Below are positions 17,514-26,686 of a stretch of 50,568 nt of DNA, piece by piece; position 1 is the first letter of the stretch, and each line of letters opens with the position of its first letter. A program made the position numbers and the translations under genes. This stretch comes from Gammaproteobacteria bacterium (GTDB lineage Bacteria; Pseudomonadota; Gammaproteobacteria; Steroidobacterales; JABDMI01). The notes below the pieces were generated by a model. That model was not told the origin of the DNA. It made no database searches and saw nothing but the letters and a program-made list of their open reading frames with translations. The DNA lies in the NCBI GenBank assembly GCA_013001575.1, contig JABDMI010000048.1, positions 1 through 50,568 on the forward strand. The letters run 5' to 3'.

Positions 17514-18757
17514 ATGTATTTGGCAAGATCGGTGATGGCATGAGCAACTTCAATGTGTGGTTGAACAAGCGCTTCCCACTCGACAAAATGATGAAAGAGC
17601 ACGTAACCGAATATTACGCCTCTAAAAATCTGAATATCTGGTATGCCTTTGGAGTACTGGCTCTGGTTTTATTCGTTAACCAGATCGTGACCGGCATTTT
17701 CCTGACCATGAATTACAAACCGTCGGCGGCAGAAGCTTTTGCGTCGGTGGAATACATCATGCGTGATGTGGATTGGGGCTGGTTGATCCGTTACATGCAT
17801 TCAACCGGTGCGTCACTGTTTTTTGTAGTGATCTATTTGCACATGTTCCGTGGCATGATGTACGGATCCTACAAGGCACCACGTGAATTGGTCTGGATCG
17901 TGGGCATGATCATTTACCTGGTATTGATGGCCGAAGCATTTTTTGGTTATCTATTGCCTTGGGGACAAATGTCCTACTGGGGCGCCAATGTAATTACAGA
18001 ATTGTTTGGGGCGATTCCAAAGATCGGACCGGGCCTGGTCGAATGGGTACGGGGTGATTACGTGATCTCCGATGTAACCCTGAATCGCTTTTTTGCCTTG
18101 CATGTGATCGCCTTGCCATTGGTTTTGGCCTTATTGGTCGTGGTGCATATTCTGGCCTTACATGAAGTGGGCTCAAACAATCCGGATGGTATCGAGATCA
18201 AGGAAAACAAGAACGCGGAAGGTAATCCGGTAGACGGCATCACTTTCCACCCTTATTTCACCAGTAAAGACACCGTGATCACAATTGGCTTTTTGATCAT
18301 CATGGCTGCGATCATTTTCTATGCACCGACCATGGGTGGTTTATTCCTGGAGCATGCAAACTTTGAACCGGCGAATAACCTTAAAACTCCGGAACACATT
18401 GCACCTGTCTGGTACTTCACGCCGTTTTATGCGATCTTGCGCGCAGTACCTAACAAGGGTCTGGGCGCTTTATTGATGCTGGTCGCGATTCTGCTGTTAT
18501 TCCTGTTGCCATGGCTGGATCGCGCACAGGTTAAATCGGTCAAGTACCGTGGCATCTATTACAAAGGTGCTTTGGCACTGTTTGTGATCAGCTTTATTGT
18601 GCTCGGGTATCTCGGTTTGCAAAAGCCGACACCGGTGGGCACATTAATGGCGCAGATCTTCAGTGCCATCTACTTTGCCTTTTTCATTCTGATGCCGTGG
18701 TACACCAAATGGGACAAGAATAAACCGGTACCCGACCGCGTGACCTTTGAGCATTAG
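17510..18757 (+). CDS. petB: Cytochrome b of the bc1 complex
   Basis: The membrane core of complex III, which binds hemes bL and bH and the quinone sites. At 415 residues it is a full-length cytochrome b with both N- and C-terminal parts, not the split b6/subunit IV form. Heme-binding His pairs are in MHSTGASLFFVVIYLHMF and in the HVIALPLVLALLVVVH helix. The Qo-site PEW motif of many cytochromes b appears here as PEHIAPVWYF. It is translationally coupled to petA by a 4-base overlap and followed 54 bases later by petC. Confidence 0.97.
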   Translation: MNVFGKIGDGMSNFNVWLNKRFPLDKMMKEHVTEYYASKNLNIWYAFGVLALVLFVNQIVTGIFLTMNYKPSAAEAFASVEYIMRDVDWGWLIRYMHSTGASLFFVVIYLHMFRGMMYGSYKAPRELVWIVGMIIYLVLMAEAFFGYLLPWGQMSYWGANVITELFGAIPKIGPGLVEWVRGDYVISDVTLNRFFALHVIALPLVLALLVVVHILALHEVGSNNPDGIEIKENKNAEGNPVDGITFHPYFTSKDTVITIGFLIIMAAIIFYAPTMGGLFLEHANFEPANNLKTPEHIAPVWYFTPFYAILRAVPNKGLGALLMLVAILLLFLLPWLDRAQVKSVKYRGIYYKGALALFVISFIVLGYLGLQKPTPVGTLMAQIFSAIYFAFFILMPWYTKWDKNKPVPDRVTFEH

Positions 18758-18811
18758 CAATTTACTAATTCATAAATACTGAATTTAATAAAAATTTTTA
18801 CGAGAACGAGT

Positions 18812-19594
18812 ATGTTTAGTGTGAATAAAATTTGTAGGGTATTAATTGGCATGTTACTGATCGCTTCTGGTCACAGTCTAGTGGCTGCGGGTGGTGGCGA
18901 TTACATGTTGCGTGTCCAAAACGACCTTAACAATCAAGAATCCTTGCAGCGTGGTGCCAAATATTTTGTCAACTACTGCCTTGGTTGCCACTCTGCCAAA
19001 TACGTGCGCTACTCACGCGTTGGCGAAGATCTGGATATCAGCGAAGACGAGTTGGTGAATAACCTGATGTTCAATGCCAACAAACCGTTCGAGACCATGT
19101 TGTCTTCCATGCAGCCCGAAGACGCACAGCGCTGGTTTGGTGCTACACCGCCTGATCTGTCCTTGATCAGCCGCAGTCGCAATCCGGATTGGTTGTTTAC
19201 ATACCTCAAATCTTTTTATCAAGATGATTCACGTCCACTAGGTAGTAATAACAAACTGCTCCCGGGCGCGAGTATGCCGAATGTATTTTGGGATCTGCAA
19301 GGGGAACAAACCCCGATCTATAAAGAAGTTGTCGTAGAGTCGGTTGATGAAGAGGGCAACACAGTTACCCGCAAGCTCAAAAAATTCTCGCACTTTGCCC
19401 AGGTCACCGAAGGCAGCTTGAGTCCGGAAGCCTTTGATAGTGTGGTTCGCGATACAGTGAACTTTCTCGATTACATTGGTGAGCCGGTAAAAATGAAACG
19501 TAAAAAAATGGGTGTGTGGGTGATATTCTACTTGATCATACTCTTCGGTTTTGCTTATTTCCTGAAAAAGGAAATCTGGAAAGACGTGCACTAG
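18812..19594 (+). CDS. petC: Cytochrome c1 of the bc1 complex
   Basis: The c-type cytochrome that passes electrons from the Rieske protein to soluble cytochrome c. The 260 residues start with a signal peptide (1-26). The heme motif is CLGCH (C56, C59, H60), and a candidate Met ligand lies in GASMPNVFW. The C-terminal helix WVIFYLIILFGFAYFL anchors it in the membrane, ending in KKEIWKDVH. It completes the petABC operon; sspA follows after 54 bases on the same strand. Confidence 0.96.
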   Translation: MFSVNKICRVLIGMLLIASGHSLVAAGGGDYMLRVQNDLNNQESLQRGAKYFVNYCLGCHSAKYVRYSRVGEDLDISEDELVNNLMFNANKPFETMLSSMQPEDAQRWFGATPPDLSLISRSRNPDWLFTYLKSFYQDDSRPLGSNNKLLPGASMPNVFWDLQGEQTPIYKEVVVESVDEEGNTVTRKLKKFSHFAQVTEGSLSPEAFDSVVRDTVNFLDYIGEPVKMKRKKMGVWVIFYLIILFGFAYFLKKEIWKDVH

Positions 19595-19648
19595 GCACGT
19601 TCTTCCGGCTACTTATTTCTTGTTTTAATTTTTGTTTAGGAGATCAAC

Positions 19649-20287
19649 TTGTCTGATCTAGGTTTATTATCCAATCGTCGTTCCGTAATGACGCTTTTCT
19701 CACATCCTACCGAGTGCCATTGTCACCGTACCCGTCTGGTCCTTGCTGAAAAGCACATTCAGGCCGAGATCGTGTTGGTGCGTGATCACGAAGCGCCCGA
19801 AGATCTTGCCAATTTGAATCCTTACAACAGTACGCCAACTCTGGTAGATCGTGATCTGACTTTGTACGATTCACGCGTGATCATTGATTACCTCGATGAA
19901 AGATTTCCGCATCCGCCATTAATGCCGGTTGATCCGGTCTCACGCGCACAATTCCGCTTGATGTTATATCGCATTGAACGTGACTGGTATCAAATGCTTT
20001 CTGAAATCGACAACGCTAAAGACAAACGCGCTGCCAACAAGATTCGCAAGATCCTGACTGAAAGTCTGGTGAATGCCGCAGAAATGTTCAGCATGAAGAA
20101 GTTTTTCATGAGCGACGAATATACTCTGGTTGACGCAAGTATCTTACCGGTCTTGTGGCGTTTGAAGGAATACGAGATTGAATTACCCAATGAAGCACAG
20201 CCAATACTTGACTATGCCAAACGTCATTTCATCCGGGCCGCATTTAAAATGAGCTTGACCGAACTGGAAGCGGAAATGCTGCAGTAA
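19649..20287 (+). CDS. sspA: Stringent starvation protein A
   Basis: An RNA-polymerase-associated protein with a glutathione-transferase fold, involved in stationary-phase and stress transcription. The 212 residues have the family signatures NRRSVMTLFSHPTECHC, LVDRDLTLYDSRVIIDYLDERFPHPP and MPVDP. The start is TTG 19649 with AGGAG 6 bases upstream, which decides the call. It follows petC by 54 bases; the petABC-sspAB linkage is common in gammaproteobacteria. A strong terminator follows, so sspB is not simply its co-transcribed partner. Confidence 0.95.
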   Translation: MSDLGLLSNRRSVMTLFSHPTECHCHRTRLVLAEKHIQAEIVLVRDHEAPEDLANLNPYNSTPTLVDRDLTLYDSRVIIDYLDERFPHPPLMPVDPVSRAQFRLMLYRIERDWYQMLSEIDNAKDKRAANKIRKILTESLVNAAEMFSMKKFFMSDEYTLVDASILPVLWRLKEYEIELPNEAQPILDYAKRHFIRAAFKMSLTELEAEMLQ

Positions 20288-20315
20288 GGCAAAACAGACT
20301 AACAAGTTTGATTTC

Positions 20316-20341
20316 AAATCCACACACGGTGTGGATTTTTT
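20316..20341 (+). terminator. Intrinsic terminator after sspA
   Basis: A 10-bp perfect stem AAATCCACAC (20316-20325) and GTGTGGATTT (20329-20338) with a 3-base loop ends in a T run to 20341. It lies 28 bases after sspA and probably ends the petABC-sspA transcript. Confidence 0.9.
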
Positions 20342-20365
20342 ATGAGACCTGGCAGCGCTAAAAGG

Positions 20366-20395
20366 TTTACAATTTAAGCGCACAGGTTCTATGTT
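20366..20395 (+). promoter_or_regulatory. Candidate sspB promoter
   Basis: TTTACA (20366-20371), an 18-base spacer and TATGTT (20390-20395) resemble a sigma-70 promoter. It lies between the sspA terminator and the sspB start, where one is needed, but the match is moderate. Confidence 0.4.
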
Positions 20396-20426
20396 CAAAT
20401 TAATTTACTTTATGCATTAAAGTCGT

Positions 20427-20873
20427 ATGACTGAATTTCAAAATACCTCCCGCCGACCCTATTTATTGCGTGCCATGCACGAATGGATCACAGACAATCA
20501 ACAAACCCCTTACATCGTCGTTGACGCGGGCATTGTGGGTGTTGAGGTACCGCGTGAACACGTGCAAGATGGCAAGATAATCCTCAATGTAAGTTACAGT
20601 GCCGCGAATGCGCTGGAACTGGGGAATGACTGGGTGATGTTTCAGGCGCGTTTTTCAGGCCTGTCACAATCCATTGCCATTCCAATTTTGGCGGTATTGG
20701 CCATTTATTCCAAAGAAACCGGGCAAGGCTTGATCTTTGAGGACGAGGAAGATTACATTCCACCGACTGGCGGTGATGACCCGGGATCTAAATCCGACAG
20801 TCCAGAGGGTGATAAATCCGGCGGCGATAAACCAGAGAGTTCTAAACGCTCACACTTACGTGTGGTTAAATAA
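20427..20873 (+). CDS. sspB: ClpXP protease specificity-enhancing factor SspB
   Basis: The adaptor that delivers ssrA-tagged peptides to ClpXP. The 148-residue protein has the SspB core (RRPYLLRAMHEWITDNQQTPYIVVDA, then ILNVSYSAANALELGNDWVMFQARFSG). A flexible acidic linker (EDEEDYIPPTGGDDPG) leads to the C-terminal ClpX-binding tail ending SHLRVVK, which matches the known XB motif type. It begins at ATG 20427 after the sspA terminator and converges on diaA. Confidence 0.96.
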   Translation: MTEFQNTSRRPYLLRAMHEWITDNQQTPYIVVDAGIVGVEVPREHVQDGKIILNVSYSAANALELGNDWVMFQARFSGLSQSIAIPILAVLAIYSKETGQGLIFEDEEDYIPPTGGDDPGSKSDSPEGDKSGGDKPESSKRSHLRVVK

Positions 20874-20896
20874 AGTTTCGGGAGTAAATCTAGCGT

Positions 20897-21932
<1,036 letters not shown>

Positions 21933-22105
21933 TTTGATTCCTTATGCGAATTTTAATTTCCATATTGCGCCGAACAGAAAAATTCGGCATCTGATTGGTG
22001 CGAGTGTCGCTAATTGCAAATACTACAATAGTTAACGACTTCAGTCATTGTAACCTGTGTAAGATCTAATGCACAGAGAATGTGGTTCAATGAATTTAGC
22101 TTGTT

Positions 22106-24031
22106 TTATTCACCCGGGTCAATGTCAGAATATTCTTCATCCGACAATTCGTCGTCGAGTGGTTCCAGTTCGCGCACGATCTCATGGGTTTTTTCAACCT
22201 GCCCCCCGGAAACCAAAGCTAGTGGTAATTTACGCTGGATCACGCCAATTTCATTAATACTCAGCTCACCACTCAATCCTTGATACGGTGTGAGCGGATC
22301 GATACTCAACTGGTCCAGGTAATTTATCGCATCAAAACCCAGGCTGATCAATTGCAATAATTGGCTGTTACTGGGGTTGTCAGGGGTGATATTCAAGGTG
22401 CTGGCCAGTTCAGGGTCAGTCTGTAAGGGGTCTATGATCCAGTCACTCAAGGTGATGTGCACCCCGTTAAGGTCTTTATTGCGCACCGGGTCTGCCTCAT
22501 AAATACTCGAGGTGGCGATTACCGGAATACGGCTGGCGTAATGGAACTTGAGTTGTGGTCGAATCAGGCGACCTTGTTTCGAATCCGCACCCAGGAAAAT
22601 AAAATCCACGTCTTGACGTCGTCGTGCTTCGTATTCTATTTCGTTACCCAGTAGCCAGCTGAGTTGCCGAAAACGCTGCTTGCTTTCATCCACATTCAGC
22701 ATTCCGGTAATGGCCACACTGTGGTCATTCTCACGTGTGGAATAGTTTGCTTGTTCCAGTAGTATGCCGCCGCCATTCTCGAAACGCGTTTGAAAGGCTT
22801 GCACAACACGACGTCCCCAATCGGTGCTTGGAGTAAGGGTTAAGGCCTGAGTGTACCCTTCGGTCAAGGCATATTCGGCCGCCGCGATGGCTTCATCTTC
22901 CGGTGCCAGACCAAATTGCAACAGGTTTGCAATACCAAATTCATTATCGACCCGGTTCAAGGCCAGAACCGGAACACTGCCCAGGCGTGGCTCGATCTCT
23001 TCTATGCTGCTTTTATTCAAGGGTCCGATCAAGGCATCCACGTCATAGGTCATGGCCTCGGCGTACGCATTGATCGCGCCCAAGCCGGTGTCGTGGAAAC
23101 TCAACTGGAAGGGCAGAATACGACGCTGATTGGCGCTCACAATACCTTGACGAATGACCTCACCCGCACGTGCCAGACGACCGCTTAATGGCAGTAACAC
23201 ACCCACGCGTTCGATATTACCGAGCGGGGCAATGCTGCCGCCGGTGAATTCATCCTGGTCGCTGTAAAGATTGTTCAGGCCTATTTCAAAGGCCGGATGC
23301 CCGGGAAATTCTGCGCTCCACTCGGTTAGCGCACGCCGCTTGAGGCGGGCGTTGGGTGCGGAATTGAAAGCAGCAACCGCGCTTATCCAACCATTCAACA
23401 GGGTTTCGTCCGGATCCAGAGTTTCGCTAAATCCGGCAATCAGGTTTTGATTCAGGAGATTCCACAAGCGTTGACGATTGTCTTGCAGTTCTTCCGCATT
23501 GCGCATAAAGCGTTCGCGTTCCAGAAACTGTCGTGCACCATCAGTGGTCTGCCCCAAGGCAAAAAATGCATGACCTTTTAAACCATAATAGGGACGCGCG
23601 ATGTCGGCCGAGGATTGCGGATCCAGGGTGTTGATCGATGTCAGGGCCTGCATGGGCATATCCAGCTCGAGCAATACCCTCGTTTGCAGCAGGATCTTGC
23701 GTACCTGGCTTTTTGCATCCAGCATGTTCCGGATCGACGACAGATCGCGCTGGGCATTTTGGTATTGTTGTACCTCAAACCATTGTTGCGCGGCTTCGAG
23801 CAAATATTTATCGCGTTGAATGCCGCTGCTCCGGCTGGCTAATTGACGATACCCGCGTGCCGCTGCATTATGATTGCCTCTGCGCGCGTGTTCGGCCGCG
23901 GTCACAGTCGGTACCGGGTTGGAACTTGGGCGGCTAGGGCCGTATACGCCGGTTTCGCATGCGCTGAGTATGAATAAGGAGAATAGTGTGATGGCACACG
24001 TTCTGATTAAAAAATATTTCGATCGGTTCAC
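22106..24031 (-). CDS. lpoA: Penicillin-binding protein activator LpoA
   Basis: An outer-membrane lipoprotein that activates the bifunctional peptidoglycan synthase PBP1A. From GTG 24031 the 641-residue protein has a signal peptide with Arg/Lys start and lipobox LSAC, lipidated at Cys25; Glu at +2 fits outer-membrane sorting. The N-terminal half is TPR-like (HARRGNHNAAARGYRQLA). The C-terminal half has a periplasmic-binding fold (ERVGVLLPLSGRLARAGEVIRQGI, then TLTPSTDWGRRVVQAFQ). The frame is open to 24238, but the GTG has AGGA about 7 bases upstream and avoids overlapping rsmI. rsmI is divergent, as in E. coli. Confidence 0.93.
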   Translation of the reverse strand: MNRSKYFLIRTCAITLFSLFILSACETGVYGPSRPSSNPVPTVTAAEHARRGNHNAAARGYRQLASRSSGIQRDKYLLEAAQQWFEVQQYQNAQRDLSSIRNMLDAKSQVRKILLQTRVLLELDMPMQALTSINTLDPQSSADIARPYYGLKGHAFFALGQTTDGARQFLERERFMRNAEELQDNRQRLWNLLNQNLIAGFSETLDPDETLLNGWISAVAAFNSAPNARLKRRALTEWSAEFPGHPAFEIGLNNLYSDQDEFTGGSIAPLGNIERVGVLLPLSGRLARAGEVIRQGIVSANQRRILPFQLSFHDTGLGAINAYAEAMTYDVDALIGPLNKSSIEEIEPRLGSVPVLALNRVDNEFGIANLLQFGLAPEDEAIAAAEYALTEGYTQALTLTPSTDWGRRVVQAFQTRFENGGGILLEQANYSTRENDHSVAITGMLNVDESKQRFRQLSWLLGNEIEYEARRRQDVDFIFLGADSKQGRLIRPQLKFHYASRIPVIATSSIYEADPVRNKDLNGVHITLSDWIIDPLQTDPELASTLNITPDNPSNSQLLQLISLGFDAINYLDQLSIDPLTPYQGLSGELSINEIGVIQRKLPLALVSGGQVEKTHEIVRELEPLDDELSDEEYSDIDPGE

Positions 24032-24115
24032 GATGATTCCTGCGTTGGCCGTTATTAATGAACATCGCCAGCCCGGGATGTTCTGTGATGTGAAAACACA
24101 AGAGACCATTGTAAC

Positions 24116-24946
24116 GTGAGTACCCTGTATCTGGTAGCAACCCCCATCGGAAATCGTGAAGATATGTCTCCGCGTGGCAGCCGCATATTGAGCGAAGTAG
24201 ACATTGTGTACGCCGAAGATACCCGCCATAGCCGGCAATTGCTATTTGCTTTCGGGATAGAAGCCGAATTGCGCTCCCTGCATCAACACAATGAAAAAGT
24301 ACGAGTTACCGAAGTCATCGACTTGTTGGATGCGGGTAAAAATATCGCCTTGGTCTCCGATGCCGGCATGCCATTGATCAGTGACCCGGGCTCCTTGCTG
24401 GTTGCATCAATCCAGAAATCAGAGCACAGCGTTGTGCCCATTCCCGGTCCCAGTGCGGTGATCGCCGCTGTGGCGGGTTCGGGCTTGAGCACCCAGCCAT
24501 TCAGTTTTTTCGGCTTTCTGCCAGACAAAAAAGGCAAACGTGAAAATTATATATCGTCATTAACAAATCTTGCGCACACACTGGTGTTCTTTGTGGCGAT
24601 CCATGATCTGCAAAAATACCTGAAAGAGATCGAGGGCATTTTCCCAATCCAGACCCTTTGTGTGGCGCGTGAACTCACAAAACTGCATGAACAATTTTAT
24701 TCGGGTACGGCGAGTGAGTTATCCGAGATGATAGAATCAAGACAACTGGTTCTGAAAGGCGAGGCGGTGTTGTTGATCGATAATACGCAAGCCGAATCGG
24801 GTGATTCTGAGTCAATTAACAAGTCTGAGATCATCAAAGCCTTTGCCAATGAGTTGCCAAGCAGTAAACTGGCCAAGATCATCGCCAAACTGACGGGTGA
24901 GAATCGCCAGGATGTGTATGCCGAAATAGAGGAGCTGAAAAAGTGA
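24116..24946 (+). CDS. rsmI: 16S rRNA (cytidine-2'-O)-methyltransferase RsmI
   Basis: Methylates the 2'-O of C1402 in 16S rRNA, together with RsmH, which targets N4 of the same base and is encoded at 27145. The 276 residues have the tetrapyrrole-methylase-type fold: YLVATPIGN, YAEDTRHSRQLL, LVSDAGMPLISDPG and PIPGPSAVIAAV. The start is GTG 24116, since the family N-terminus begins there. The stop codon lies inside an 8-bp inverted repeat (24943-24961). Confidence 0.96.
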   Translation: MSTLYLVATPIGNREDMSPRGSRILSEVDIVYAEDTRHSRQLLFAFGIEAELRSLHQHNEKVRVTEVIDLLDAGKNIALVSDAGMPLISDPGSLLVASIQKSEHSVVPIPGPSAVIAAVAGSGLSTQPFSFFGFLPDKKGKRENYISSLTNLAHTLVFFVAIHDLQKYLKEIEGIFPIQTLCVARELTKLHEQFYSGTASELSEMIESRQLVLKGEAVLLIDNTQAESGDSESINKSEIIKAFANELPSSKLAKIIAKLTGENRQDVYAEIEELKK

Positions 24947-24991
24947 CAATAAAATTGTCACTTTATTGTCATCCCGTACAAGATACGGGAT
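24943..24991. repeat. Two adjacent short inverted repeats after rsmI
   Basis: The first is GTGACAAT (24943-24950), AAA, ATTGTCAC (24954-24961), an 8-bp perfect stem containing the rsmI stop. The second is ATCCCGTA (24971-24978), a 5-base loop, TACGGGAT (24984-24991), again perfect. The TCATCCCG...CGGGATCC pattern resembles short dispersed palindromes known from many proteobacterial genomes. The first hairpin may also help end rsmI transcription, though its T tract is poor. Confidence 0.65.
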
Positions 24992-25025
24992 CCATTTATT
25001 TTAATAATAACAACCGGAGAAACCC

Positions 25026-25451
25026 ATGACCGCCACCGAAGATATTTTCCTACCCGCCATCGCTTTGATTTTATGGACCCTGGTTTATGCCGGAGTTATG
25101 GGGTATTACCGAGTGCGTTCTGCCAAAGAAGGCAAGGTGGATCCGCGCGCGTTTAAAACCTACGCCGACACTTCATCCTTTACGGACACTATGCGAAAGA
25201 TGAGTAATCATTACGACAATCTACTCATGATGCCAATGTTGTTTTATGTGATTGTGATTATGGTTTATATAACCGATTCTGTTGACTCGGTATTTATAGG
25301 CCTTGCCTGGATCTATGTGGGATTACGCTTTGTGCATTCCTTTATTCACTTGGGCAGGAATAATCCGATCAAACGCTTTATGCCGTTTGCAGGGAGTGCA
25401 CTGGTGTTGTTGATTATGTTATTGAAGTTAGCGGTGGGATTGGCTAGTTAG
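25026..25451 (+). CDS. MAPEG family membrane protein
   Basis: A 141-residue integral membrane protein with about four hydrophobic helices (8-28, 70-88, 90-108, 118-139). The second and third have the MAPEG pattern: MSNHYDNLLMMPMLFYVIVI and IYVGLRFVHSFIHLGRNNPIKRF, the latter with the conserved RxxHSxxH-like segment. MAPEG proteins include membrane glutathione transferases, but many bacterial members have no known substrate. It lies in the only accessory-looking pocket of the window, between rsmI and rnpB. Its stop overlaps that of the broken minus-strand gene by 3 bases. Confidence 0.85.
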   Translation: MTATEDIFLPAIALILWTLVYAGVMGYYRVRSAKEGKVDPRAFKTYADTSSFTDTMRKMSNHYDNLLMMPMLFYVIVIMVYITDSVDSVFIGLAWIYVGLRFVHSFIHLGRNNPIKRFMPFAGSALVLLIMLLKLAVGLAS

Positions 25452-26003
25452 TTATTGCAGCGATAGTTGAGTTTTCGTTTAGTGTTTTCTTCAAAGTTGG
25501 ACGTTTCGGAAATTGAAATAACACCGTATTTACGAGTGAATTTATATTCAATCAAGTTGGGTAGATAGCATCCTAGATTCTTCCCAGAAAAATCCCATAC
25601 ATATTCATTGTAGATACCCTCTGATGAATCAAGACATGAAATTGATTTAATATTGAGTAAACTGCCTTGCTCTTCTTGTAAAGACAGCTTATTGCAAGGA
25701 AACAATAGTTTCTGATGAGTGAGTTCGGGTAAGAGATATCTATTATCCGAATATATCAATGCAAAAACTTTCGTATTCCCATCGAAATCTTTTAAGTAGA
25801 GATATTTCGATATTTTTCTGCTGTAACTTTGAAGAACTTATATTCGCCATTGTTAAGGTTTGGATCCGTGAAGCTTCTACTATGATCTCCTCTATCTTTT
25901 GCTAATGATGTTGGAGCAAGACTGGAAAATAAAATATAAATTACAAATACTAGACCTGTAAACAGAAAAAAAGTATCGAGCTTTTAAGTATCCGCTTATT
26001 CAT
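25448..26003 (-). pseudogene. Broken gene for a secreted protein of unknown family (two frameshifts)
   Basis: From ATG 26003 the frame reads a basic N-terminus and hydrophobic core but stops after 17 codons. Adding one base to the T7 run (minus strand, 25972-25966) restores a good signal peptide ending FSSLAPTSLA. A second single-base shift, in the A5 run at 25817-25813, restores the frame through YLYLKDFDGNTKVFALIYSD to a stop at 25448. The repaired protein would be about 185 residues with several Cys residues in the second half. The region is visibly more AT-rich than its neighbours, suggesting transfer. I do not recognise the family. Sequencing error and true decay are both possible. Confidence 0.6.
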
Positions 26004-26017
26004 AAATTTTAAATCTC

Positions 26018-26045
26018 TTGCGAAATTTCCAACTAAGTGTATCGT
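26018..26045 (+). promoter_or_regulatory. Candidate rnpB promoter
   Basis: TTGCGA (26018-26023), a 16-base spacer and TATCGT (26040-26045) sit just right for a start near 26053, the first base of the RNase P P1 helix. The match to sigma-70 consensus is moderate; position is the main support. Confidence 0.5.
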
Positions 26046-26052
26046 ACCACCC

Positions 26053-26406
26053 CTGAGCCGGCCAGACAGTCGCTGTTGATCTCGTATCAATGGAGGAAAG
26101 TCCGGGCTCCACAGGGTAGAACGCCAGATAGCGTCTGGGTGGTGTGAACCAACGGAAAGTGCCACAGAAAATATACCGCTGACTCCGGTCAGTAAGGGTG
26201 AAATGGTGCGGTAAGAGCGCACCGCGCGTCTGGTAACAGGCGTGGCAGGGTAAACCCCGTTCGGAGCAAGGCCAAATAGGGGAGTTGGGGCGAAAGTCCC
26301 GCCTGTGACCCACAGGGCTCCCGGGTAGGCTGCTTGAGATGCCTGGTGACAGGTAATCCAGATGAATGACTGTCCGCGACAGAACCCGGCTTATCGGCCG
26401 GCTCAG
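26053..26406 (+). ncRNA. rnpB: RNase P RNA, type A
   Basis: The catalytic RNA that matures tRNA 5' ends. CTGAGCCGGCC (26053-26063) pairs with GGCCGGCTCAG (26396-26406) to form helix P1, which sets both ends at about 354 nt. The universally conserved GAGGAAAGTCCGGGCTCC lies at 26093-26110. Further landmarks are CACAGAAA near 26163, GGCAGGGTAAACCCC near 26243, and the GATGAATGACTGTCC and CGACAGAACCCGGCTTA segments near the 3' end. A T run (26409-26413) directly follows. Its position between rsmI and mraZ matches other gammaproteobacteria. Confidence 0.97.
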
Positions 26407-26572
26407 ACTTTTTCTGTATAAATAATATACAATTTCACTTTCTTAACAAGTGCTTAAAGGAAGTGCTTGTAAGTCACTGATATTCCGTTTTATTAGTCCT
26501 CGATTTTTCCTGTTTTATGGTGTAAAATGTGCCGTAAGTCACTGTTCTCACACATTTTTTTCTAAAATACAG

Positions 26573-26602
26573 TTGACACTCTCACACCACATTAACTATA
26601 GT
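26573..26602 (+). promoter_or_regulatory. Promoter of the dcw cluster (Pmra)
   Basis: A consensus -35 TTGACA (26573-26578), an 18-base spacer and -10 TATAGT (26597-26602) give a strong sigma-70-type promoter. Transcription would start near 26609, immediately before the MraZ boxes, leaving a leader of about 78 bases to mraZ. Confidence 0.8.
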
Positions 26603-26611
26603 GTCGATTAG

Positions 26612-26635
26612 TGGTAAAAAGTGGGAGAAAATGGG
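26612..26635 (+). promoter_or_regulatory. MraZ operator: three 10-bp-spaced TGGG-type boxes
   Basis: TGGT (26612-26615), TGGG (26622-26625) and TGGG (26632-26635) repeat at exactly 10-bp intervals with A-rich spacers. This matches the known MraZ binding pattern of TGGGN repeats separated by 5 bases. The site lies just downstream of the promoter, so MraZ would repress its own operon. The first box departs from consensus at its fourth base. Confidence 0.85.
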
Positions 26636-26686
26636 TTTTTTAGGCACTGTCTGGTCACCTGACCGCAGAAACCCGACAAATAAGTC

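Noticed and set aside
21969-21988. GCCGAA/TTCGGC hairpin in the lpoA-yraN gap as a terminator
   Set aside because: The 6-bp stem is not followed by a T run on the minus strand, and lpoA-yraN are probably co-transcribed.
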